Shown: piece after piece, positions 29,928 through 35,554 of the stretch
Layout of the letters: each line of letters begins with the position of its first letter
Position numbering within the stretch: the first letter of the stretch is position 1
Origin: Acidimicrobiia bacterium
GTDB lineage: Bacteria; Actinomycetota; Acidimicrobiia; Spongiisociales; UBA5794
NCBI GenBank assembly: GCA_029287195.1
Contig: JARFRN010000265.1
Coordinates: forward strand, 1 to 35,554
DNA: 35,554 nucleotides
Reading direction: 5' to 3'
Made by a program: the position numbers and the translations under genes
Notes under the pieces: generated by a model
The model's input: the letters and a program-made list of their open reading frames with translations, nothing else
What the model was told of the DNA's origin: nothing
The model's database searches: none

Positions 29928-32250
29928 TGGTGGCAGAAATGGGCGAAGAGCTTTCCCCGACGCTGAGAGTCCCGCTGTCGCCGGCCACCACTTCGCCGTC
30001 GACCTTCAGCTCGAGTTGGTATGTGCCCGGGGAACCGCAACTTCCTTCGTAGTGCAGCACGAAAGCCTGGTAGGTACCGGGGATCGAGCCGCCTTCAGGC
30101 CAGAAAACGTTCTCCACGTTGGAGGCACTGGTGTCCCCGCAGTCGGGCACCATGTCGACATCGAGCGTTCCGCCACTCGACGAGACCGGAGCCTCGAAGT
30201 AGATCTCGAAACCCTCGGGGTCGATCACATGCAGGTCGAGATCGGCGTCCCCGGTCCAGCGCAATGTGGCTTGGACGTCGCCCGTACCAAGCTCGATCGT
30301 GGTCGTCGTCATAGCCTGCGTCGTCGTTGTGGTCTCGGGCGCCACTATCGGAAGCCCACCGACGGGCTTGACAAAGACACGCGTACTCAGGATGTCGTTG
30401 ACGTCGAACCCGAGGACCTCTTCGATCGCCCTGACGACAACCGTGTTGCCCAGATCAAACCCGGGCCATTCCGTGCCCCGGACGGTGACCGACGCGGACA
30501 ACTCGACGGCGGGAAGCAAGGGGTTGCCGCAAAAGCAGCGAACCCGGGGCAATCCGAACGTGTCGACCAACACCGCAGTGCCCGCCTGCAACACCGAGTT
30601 GATCGGGTTGGCGGCGCCGTTGCGGAAGCCATGGTTGGTTACCCGGGTATCGACCTGCAGGATCACATCCGTCAGGCTTTCGATGAATTCCGGGATGTCG
30701 GCGACGTCAATGCCCTGAACTGCGGCCCAAGCGGCGGCTTTGTCCAGGTTGTCCTGCATGAACCTGATGAGGGCGTCCTTGTCGCAGGCGGTGAGTATCT
30801 CGGTTCCACCGTAGAGCCCGGGAGCAGCGCCGGATACGGTCGACACCACCGTCTCTGCCGTCTCGGCAACTTCCTCCTCGGCAGCCGCCAGATCGGGACC
30901 CGGCGGAGCGACGCTCAATCCGGGGACTTCGAAGTCATCGAAGTCGATCCCGGAGAGTTCCCCGACGGGCGGATTCAACAAATCGACCATGCGCCGTACC
31001 ATCTCGGGATCTACCGTCGGTATCGTCGGCAGTGCCACTGGTTGCGGAACGATCGTGGGTGTAAAGGGATCGATCCCGGTAGAAGCAACCGGCTCGGCAA
31101 ACACCTCGGTGATGTCGGGACCTTCATCCTCACCGCCGGTCAGCAAGACCAGCCCCCCAACTATTGCACCGGCAACGACCACCAACCCCACCAGCGGCAA
31201 CACCAGGCCTCGCCTCTTCCTACGCCGGCTCGGTGGCGGTGGCGGGGGGGTGCCGGTGGCAGCGGGCGGTGGCGGCGGCCCTCCGGCCGATGGCTGCTGT
31301 GCCGCCGGGTTAGCGGGCGGTTGCGCGCTCGCCTGGGCAGCCAGGAATTGCTCGGCGGTCATCGTTGCAGCCATCAGCGGTGTCTCCGGCTCGGCAGGTG
31401 CGGGAGCGACGGCCGCCACCCCACCCGCGGCACGGGCACTCTGCAGCGCGTCCGCCCATTCCTCGATAGAAGCGAAGCGATCGGCAGGATCGACCGCCAG
31501 GCCTTTCATCACCGCGTCGGCAAGGGGCCCAGGAGTGTCCGGACGCAATAGCCCGATCGCCACCGGCGGAGCTGCCGACTGCGCCTTGATGACCTCAGTC
31601 ACGGAGTCGAAGGCATAGGGAACGCGCCCGGCGAGCAACTCGTAGAGGATCACTGCTGCGCTGTAGATATCGGTCCGTTGGTCGACCCGTCCTTCGGCCT
31701 GCTCGGGTGCCATGTAGTGGGGTGTCCCCGTGGCCACGGTCGTCTTGGATTTGGCGATTGACTTGGCGATGCCGAAGTCGGCGAGGACCAGCTGGGGCTC
31801 ATCGGTTCCCTGGATCGTCTGGAACAGAACTGCTGAGGGCTTGAGATCGCGATGCACGATGTCGAGGGCATGCGCCGCCTGCAGACCGGATGCAATAGCA
31901 ATCGAGAGGTCGACAGCCTCATCGACCGTGAATTGCCGCCGGGTTTGGGCCTTCTTCCGCATGCGGTCTTCGAGCGACCCCTGATCGGCCAGAGCCATCA
32001 CCATGTAGGGGCGACCATCCTCGAGCACGTCGATGTGATGAATACGAACTATGTGCGGCGACTGGGCGCGCCACAGGATCCTGGCCTCATCGAGGAAACG
32101 CTGTCGGACGTCCTCGTCGTGGACCCAGTTGTCGGCCAGCACCTTGATGGCGACATCGACCCCGAGCTCGTCATCGTGGCCCAGCCACACGGTGGCAAAC
32201 GAACCGCTCCCTAGAACCCGCTCGATGTCATAGCGGCCGATCTTCTCCAC
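29920..32250 (-). CDS. Transmembrane Ser/Thr protein kinase with DUF6777-like and YfaP/DUF2135-like external domains
   Basis: 776 residues. Cytoplasmic kinase domain about 1-265: glycine loop LGSGSFATVW, AIK with Lys36, HRD with Asp135, DFG Asp158, MAPEQ. The catalytic-loop Asn (HRDxKPxN) is Ala140 (HRDLKPSA), so Mg2+ coordination must differ. A Pro-rich linker (about 322-341, PPPPPA and PPPPPP) leads to one transmembrane helix (about 349-371). Outside are a domain about 478-580 (GLYGGTEILTACDKDALIRF, DTRVTNHGFRNGAANP, VPRVRCFCGNPLLP-type ending) that I place by memory in DUF6777, a Thr-rich linker, and a C-terminal domain about 655-755 (LRWTGDADLDLHVIDPEG, GGTLDVDM, VENVFWPEGGSIPGTY) like YfaP/DUF2135. 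GTG start with GGAG five bases upstream. First gene of a five-gene operon. Confidence 0.9.
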   Translation of the reverse strand: MEKIGRYDIERVLGSGSFATVWLGHDDELGVDVAIKVLADNWVHDEDVRQRFLDEARILWRAQSPHIVRIHHIDVLEDGRPYMVMALADQGSLEDRMRKKAQTRRQFTVDEAVDLSIAIASGLQAAHALDIVHRDLKPSAVLFQTIQGTDEPQLVLADFGIAKSIAKSKTTVATGTPHYMAPEQAEGRVDQRTDIYSAAVILYELLAGRVPYAFDSVTEVIKAQSAAPPVAIGLLRPDTPGPLADAVMKGLAVDPADRFASIEEWADALQSARAAGGVAAVAPAPAEPETPLMAATMTAEQFLAAQASAQPPANPAAQQPSAGGPPPPPAATGTPPPPPPSRRRKRRGLVLPLVGLVVVAGAIVGGLVLLTGGEDEGPDITEVFAEPVASTGIDPFTPTIVPQPVALPTIPTVDPEMVRRMVDLLNPPVGELSGIDFDDFEVPGLSVAPPGPDLAAAEEEVAETAETVVSTVSGAAPGLYGGTEILTACDKDALIRFMQDNLDKAAAWAAVQGIDVADIPEFIESLTDVILQVDTRVTNHGFRNGAANPINSVLQAGTAVLVDTFGLPRVRCFCGNPLLPAVELSASVTVRGTEWPGFDLGNTVVVRAIEEVLGFDVNDILSTRVFVKPVGGLPIVAPETTTTTQAMTTTTIELGTGDVQATLRWTGDADLDLHVIDPEGFEIYFEAPVSSSGGTLDVDMVPDCGDTSASNVENVFWPEGGSIPGTYQAFVLHYEGSCGSPGTYQLELKVDGEVVAGDSGTLSVGESSSPISATSG

Positions 32251-32332
32251 GACGGCTCCGCTCTATCTCGGCCACCGCGACCGATGGCCGCAACCGTTCC
32301 GACTCCTCCGGTCGGCCTACGTTGCCAAACTA

Positions 32333-32347
32333 GCAGTGTGACACTGC
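32333..32347. promoter_or_regulatory. Perfect 15-bp palindrome in front of the kinase operon
   Basis: GCAGTGT-G-ACACTGC, seven base pairs on each side of a central G, lies 83-97 bp upstream of the kinase GTG. On the minus strand TAGTTT (32332-32327), a possible -10 box, lies directly beside it, so the palindrome would sit in the spacer of that promoter. The corresponding -35 is weak. Likely an operator; regulator unknown. Confidence 0.5.
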
Positions 32348-32406
32348 AGGTTGGCCTTTCCTTGACCCGTGACGGGACAGGGAAGCCCCGTGTTTACCCG
32401 ACCGGT

Positions 32407-32640
32407 TCAGACGGTGCCCATCTTGCGACGTGGCCGGCCGAACAGCACCGCCAACCCATGCGCCAGCAGACCTATCCCCCACGGCACGAACGTCCAGTAG
32501 GCCCAGTCGAGCCCACCTCCCGCAATCAGATCCTGGGCGACGATGATGGCGTTCACCACGACGTAGAAAGTGGCGTGCCACCAAAATGTGTGTACGTCGT
32601 CGCGGTGCTTCTCATCCGGCGTCTTGGGCTGCGCAGCCAT
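32407..32640 (-). CDS. 2TM-domain small membrane protein
   Basis: 77 residues with two transmembrane segments (HATFYVVVNAIIVAQDLIAG and WTFVPWGIGLLAHGLAVLFG) separated by a short loop with Trp/Tyr, the plan of the 2TM domain family, often found as a module of sensor kinases or as a free small protein. Before the helices is a charged cytoplasmic start (AAQPKTPDEKHRDDVHTFWW). GGAGG lies five bases before the ATG at 32640; a GTG six bases upstream is too close to that site. It precedes the kinase operon by 156 bp on the same strand, separated by the palindrome and promoter candidate. Function unknown. Confidence 0.8.
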   Translation of the reverse strand: MAAQPKTPDEKHRDDVHTFWWHATFYVVVNAIIVAQDLIAGGGLDWAYWTFVPWGIGLLAHGLAVLFGRPRRKMGTV

Positions 32641-32776
32641 TTGCACCTCCAGAGCGCTCTTTCTCTATCAGACACCGAAGTGACCCTGCGAACAAGGGTG
32701 AATTCGGGACCGCCGCCCCTAGTCGGACACCCCCGACTCCTCTATGAGTGTTTCGAGTGATCTGAGGAGCTAACCC

Positions 32777-33166
32777 ATGAGACTCGCCTTCGCCATCTTC
32801 TTGTTCATCCATGGCCTCGCCCACGGCGTCGGGGCGCTCACGGTCTCCGGCATCGTGAAGGATGAGAACGCTCCGTCGGACCCAACCTTCCTGCTCACCG
32901 GATTCGATTCCGGCCACTGGATCTTCAAGCTAATGGCCGTGATCTGGCTGCTTCCGCTGATCGGTTTCGTGTTTGCCGGAATCGGGGTGATCCAGGAAGC
33001 GGAGTGGGCTCTTCCCGTCATCATCGTCTCGACGGTGCTGTCGACGATCCTCAGCCTGATCTGGGCGAAGGCGGCTCCGTTTGGACTCGTCGCCAACCTG
33101 GTCGTCATCGCAGTGCTGCTCATCCCATGGGCCAACGGCCGCATGGTTCCCCCATTCGAGTCGTAA
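32777..33166 (+). CDS. Four-helix membrane protein, unknown
   Basis: 129 residues with four transmembrane helices: RLAFAIFLFIHGLAHGVGAL, WIFKLMAVIWLLPLIGFVFA, ALPVIIVSTVLSTILSLIWA and LVANLVVIAVLLIPW. The first contains HGLAHG, two His in the membrane that could bind metal or heme, though no partner residues are clear. GAGGAG lies eight bases before the ATG. It is divergent from the 2TM gene. The 136-bp gap holds a 10-bp palindrome AGAGCGCTCT (32651-32660) and a stem AGTCGG-ACACCC-CCGACT (32721-32738), but no obvious promoter. No family recognised with confidence. Confidence 0.75.
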   Translation: MRLAFAIFLFIHGLAHGVGALTVSGIVKDENAPSDPTFLLTGFDSGHWIFKLMAVIWLLPLIGFVFAGIGVIQEAEWALPVIIVSTVLSTILSLIWAKAAPFGLVANLVVIAVLLIPWANGRMVPPFES

Positions 33167-33213
33167 CCCTCCCCCGGCTGTAACGTGCTTGCAGGACGAG
33201 AGGAGAGGTGACG

Positions 33214-34671
33214 ATGCGGATCCGAATGATGCTCCTCGCTGCCGCTCTGCTGGCGGCCGGCTGCACCGGCTCGGATCAAGCCGAAGATACAACCACCCGG
33301 GCGCCATTCACCACCGCTCCGACGACTACTAGCACCACCAACGATTCCGCCTCGAGCTCTGTGCCCGGGCCGCCGGCCGTGGCCGGCATCTGGCTGGCCG
33401 AGCTTGGCGGGGTGGTGCTTCAGTTCCGCATCGACGAGCGCCGCGACCAGGAACTGACCGGGCTATTCGACAGTCCCATGGAGGGGGCTAACGATCTACC
33501 CATCGTCATCACCACGGATGAAAGCGATGTGACAATCGAGATCCCGGTTGCGTCGGCCGTCTTTGAGGGAACTGTTACAGCCGACTCGCTGTCGGGCGTC
33601 TGGAAGCAAGCCGGCGCCGAAGTCCCCCTGGTCTTCGTGCGGCAGGGAGAAGTCTTTGCCTTTGCCCGCTCCCAGGAGCCGCAGCCTCCATATCCGTATG
33701 AATCACAAGCGGTGAGATTCGACAACGGCCCGATAGCGCTCTCCGGCACACTTGTGATCCCGGAGGGCGCTGCACCGTTCCCGGTAGCGGTGCTGATCAG
33801 CGGCTCCGGGCAACAGGATCGGGATGAATCGATCATGGGACACAAGCCCTTTCTGGTCTTAGCCGATGCGCTTGCCCGCCAGGGGATTGCGACCCTGCGC
33901 TACGACGATCGGGGGGTAGGCGAGTCGGGGGGCAATCCGGTCGGGGCAACGTCGGCGGACTTCGCAGAAGATGCACTTGCCGCCGTCGACTTTCTCTCGG
34001 ATGACAATCGTTTCTCCAGCATCGGCTTGATCGGCCACAGCGAGGGAGGACTGATCGCGCCTTTGGTAGCGGCTCGGTCGGCCGACGTCGCTTTCGCAGT
34101 GCTGCTCGCCGGGCCCGGGTTGCCTGGAGCGGACGTGCTTGCCAAGCAGACCGAGGAGCTATTGCGCGCAGAGGGGGCGGCGCGTAGCGCGGTCGACTGG
34201 CGGGTCGGCTGGGGAAGAGAGGTCATCGAACTGGCGGCCTCCGAGTTGGACTCGGATGAGGTCGCCCGTCGAATTCGCGAGATTATCGAAGCGGCCGCAG
34301 CCGATGCTCCTCCGGGGCTCGAACAACTGGTGAGCGAAACTGCAATCGACGAGACGGTTCTTGCATTCACTGATCCATGGATGCGGTATTTCCTCGCCTA
34401 CGACCCGCAGCCTGCGCTGGAAGTACTGACGATTCCCGTGCTGGCGCTGATCGGCGACCTCGATCTCCAGGTGTCGGCCGAACTCAACATCCCAGCGCTG
34501 GAGACGGCATTGGCCGGGAACCCGGATGCGACGGTTGCCGAGCTAGACGGACTCAACCACTTGCTGCAGACGGCGACCACCGGCGCAGTATCTGAGTACA
34601 GCCAGATCGAGGAGACTTTCGCCCCGGCGGCTCTCGAGTTGATCAGCGACTGGATTCTGGAGCGGTTCTGA
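33214..34671 (+). CDS. Alpha/beta-hydrolase lipoprotein
   Basis: 485 residues. A lipoprotein signal with lipobox LLAAGC puts the lipidated Cys at 17. A Thr/Ser-rich linker follows (about 26-50), then a domain of about 100 residues of beta type (GIWLAELGGVVLQFRIDERR and DSLSGVWKQAG) and an alpha/beta-hydrolase fold from about 170. The nucleophile is Ser276 in GLIGHSEGGLIAP; YDDRGVGESGG is the usual strand-turn before it. The acid and His are probably in LIGDLDLQV and DGLNHLLQ near the end. It hydrolyses an ester or peptide outside the membrane, substrate unknown. ATG 33214 follows GAGG at five bases; a GTG six bases upstream is also in frame. Confidence 0.9.
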   Translation: MRIRMMLLAAALLAAGCTGSDQAEDTTTRAPFTTAPTTTSTTNDSASSSVPGPPAVAGIWLAELGGVVLQFRIDERRDQELTGLFDSPMEGANDLPIVITTDESDVTIEIPVASAVFEGTVTADSLSGVWKQAGAEVPLVFVRQGEVFAFARSQEPQPPYPYESQAVRFDNGPIALSGTLVIPEGAAPFPVAVLISGSGQQDRDESIMGHKPFLVLADALARQGIATLRYDDRGVGESGGNPVGATSADFAEDALAAVDFLSDDNRFSSIGLIGHSEGGLIAPLVAARSADVAFAVLLAGPGLPGADVLAKQTEELLRAEGAARSAVDWRVGWGREVIELAASELDSDEVARRIREIIEAAAADAPPGLEQLVSETAIDETVLAFTDPWMRYFLAYDPQPALEVLTIPVLALIGDLDLQVSAELNIPALETALAGNPDATVAELDGLNHLLQTATTGAVSEYSQIEETFAPAALELISDWILERF

Positions 34672-34710
34672 ACCCACCAACTGACATGATATGGCTCGAT
34701 CCGTAGCCCG

Positions 34711-35526
34711 CTACGAGACGGTGAAGCTGGCAACACCGCCCTTGATACGCAGCTCCAGGCGGTCGACGGCCAAGTCGTAGTCGGGGGATTCATAGACCCC
34801 GCCCATCATTGGGAAGCGACGGGTATCCACCTTGACCTCGGCGAGACCAGTATCCGCTGCGATGCGAGCCGCTACCCCGTCGGGGATGACGAAGGTCACC
34901 GATGCAGCCCCGGCATCGACCGTCGCCCGGGTGTGTCCCTGACGCGGTGCAACAACCCGAGTCGAGCTGGCGCCGGTCTTCAGTTGCAGCGAACTCACCA
35001 TCAAGCTCTCGAGATCGATTCTCGTGTCGGTTGCGCCCGTGTTGAATTCCAGCTCGAGGTCGACCTCCGGATTTAGATCGGCGACGAAATCCCGGCGGCG
35101 GAGCCGCATCCACGAGCCGTGAGCCTGTCGCAACGACACGTCGATCCGATCCCCGGACCGCTTCACCCGCTGCTCGAGTCCATACCCCGATCCGATGCAG
35201 AGCGACCGGCTGCCGAGAGCGAGGCTGCCCACCCGCAACTCGCCGCCCCCGTGGTCGATCTTGACGCGGGCTCGACGCGCACTCTCGAGCGGCACATCGA
35301 TGACATCGCTGCGCACGGGGCGATCCCGGAGCGACGACACGATTACCAATATCCCTGCGGCAATCAGCAGGCCGGGGACGAGGAAATCGGAGTCAATGGC
35401 TTCGATGTCTCTCAGCAGGAAGAACGCGCCGAGGCCGATGAGGAGCAGTGGCGCCAACCACGAGATGCCCCGGCCCTTCAGAATCTGGTCGATGAGGATC
35501 GCCACGCCGATAACGATGAGGACGCC
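34711..35526 (-). CDS. LiaF-like/toast-rack membrane protein, 5' end missing
   Basis: About 271 codons; the start lies beyond the right end. Three hydrophobic segments open the fragment (GVLIVIGVAILIDQIL, WLAPLLLIGLGAFFLL and FLVPGLLIAAGILVIVSSL), as in the LiaF-type membrane region. The rest is a beta-rich domain with repeating strand patterns (DHGGGELRVGSL, EFNTGATDTRIDLESL, KTGASSTRVVAP, DAGAASVTFVIPDG), as in the toast-rack or adhesin-like C-domain. LiaF-type proteins inhibit or modulate cell-envelope stress two-component systems. If the last 28 bases are read as genomic the frame seems to start with MYKRQ, but that is adapter sequence and not protein. Convergent with the lipoprotein gene across 39 bp. 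Confidence 0.85.
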   Translation of the reverse strand, partial: GVLIVIGVAILIDQILKGRGISWLAPLLLIGLGAFFLLRDIEAIDSDFLVPGLLIAAGILVIVSSLRDRPVRSDVIDVPLESARRARVKIDHGGGELRVGSLALGSRSLCIGSGYGLEQRVKRSGDRIDVSLRQAHGSWMRLRRRDFVADLNPEVDLELEFNTGATDTRIDLESLMVSSLQLKTGASSTRVVAPRQGHTRATVDAGAASVTFVIPDGVAARIAADTGLAEVKVDTRRFPMMGGVYESPDYDLAVDRLELRIKGGVASFTVS

Positions 35527-35554
35527 CTGTCTCTTATACACATCTGACGCTGCC
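35527..35554. other. Nextera transposase adapter left on the contig end
   Basis: 35527-35545 is CTGTCTCTTATACACATCT, the 19-base Tn5 mosaic end, and 35546-35554 is GACGCTGCC, the start of the Nextera read-2 adapter. Translated it gives the well-known artefact peptides MYKRQ on the minus strand and SLIHI on the plus strand. These bases are not genomic. Confidence 0.97.

Noticed and set aside
29626-31551. 641-codon open frame on the plus strand
   Set aside because: Antisense shadow across the kinase/ABC junction; no domain is visible and both minus-strand genes are certain.
35119-35547. 142-codon plus-strand frame at the right end
   Set aside because: Antisense to the LiaF-like gene and its last residues SLIHI come from the Nextera adapter.
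1-35554. tRNA, rRNA, CRISPR or insertion-sequence features
   Set aside because: I scanned the gaps for cloverleaf arms, CCA ends, regular repeats and transposase-like proteins and found none that hold up.

Overview
The window looks like a metagenomic or draft-genome contig from a high-GC actinobacterium. Three genes point there: a WhiB-family iron-sulfur regulator, a bacterial proteasome activator (Bpa) with the C-terminal GQYL tail, and a Ser/Thr kinase followed by an FHA-FHA-ABC transporter like the Mycobacterium PknF/Rv1747 pair. Gene content and codon use would fit Acidimicrobiia, but I cannot prove the class. There are no rRNA genes, tRNA genes, CRISPR arrays or insertion sequences that I can see. 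The last 28 bases are Nextera adapter, so the right end is a library artefact.

Layout. 1-5.4 kb: a penicillin-acylase-family hydrolase cut by the left edge, the divergent bpa gene, and a divergent-sequence pyruvate phosphate dikinase. 5.5-10 kb: whiB with a good promoter, a cyclophilin and a DEAD-box helicase in tandem, a leftover C-terminus of a YihY-family gene, a long acyl-CoA dehydrogenase, and a 57-residue Arg-rich small gene. 10-14.6 kb: a queuosine-salvage (DUF2419/Qng1) enzyme, a Bcr/CflA-type MFS exporter, purine nucleoside phosphorylase and diaminopropionate ammonia-lyase, closed by a very strong hairpin. 14.7-17 kb: an ECF sigma factor coupled to a membrane protein with an extracellular Asp-box propeller built from RVPHDDxxFG repeats. 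17-20.2 kb: a GNAT acetyltransferase, a truncated hemoglobin overlapping a PAS-type class III nucleotide cyclase, and a membrane-anchored methyltransferase. 20.2-24.4 kb: a fucose-isomerase-like protein, then a TetR-controlled SDR/tetR operon and a second SDR. 24.4-26.3 kb: a stretch with gene debris, a CDF metal exporter and an NTF2-like protein. 26.4-32.3 kb: a five-gene minus-strand operon (kinase, FHA-ABC transporter, SH3-like membrane protein, secreted/membrane protein, small two-helix protein). 32.4-35.5 kb: two small membrane proteins, an alpha/beta-hydrolase lipoprotein and a 5'-truncated LiaF-like membrane protein.

The window holds three candidate signalling systems: (1) heme globin plus nucleotide cyclase, overlapping by 11 nt; (2) ECF sigma plus propeller-bearing membrane partner, overlapping by 1 nt; (3) a kinase with an extracellular sensor region and an Ala in place of the catalytic-loop Asn, in tight operon with an FHA-gated ABC transporter and three small envelope proteins. 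All functional statements rest on reading motifs by eye; no database search was possible.
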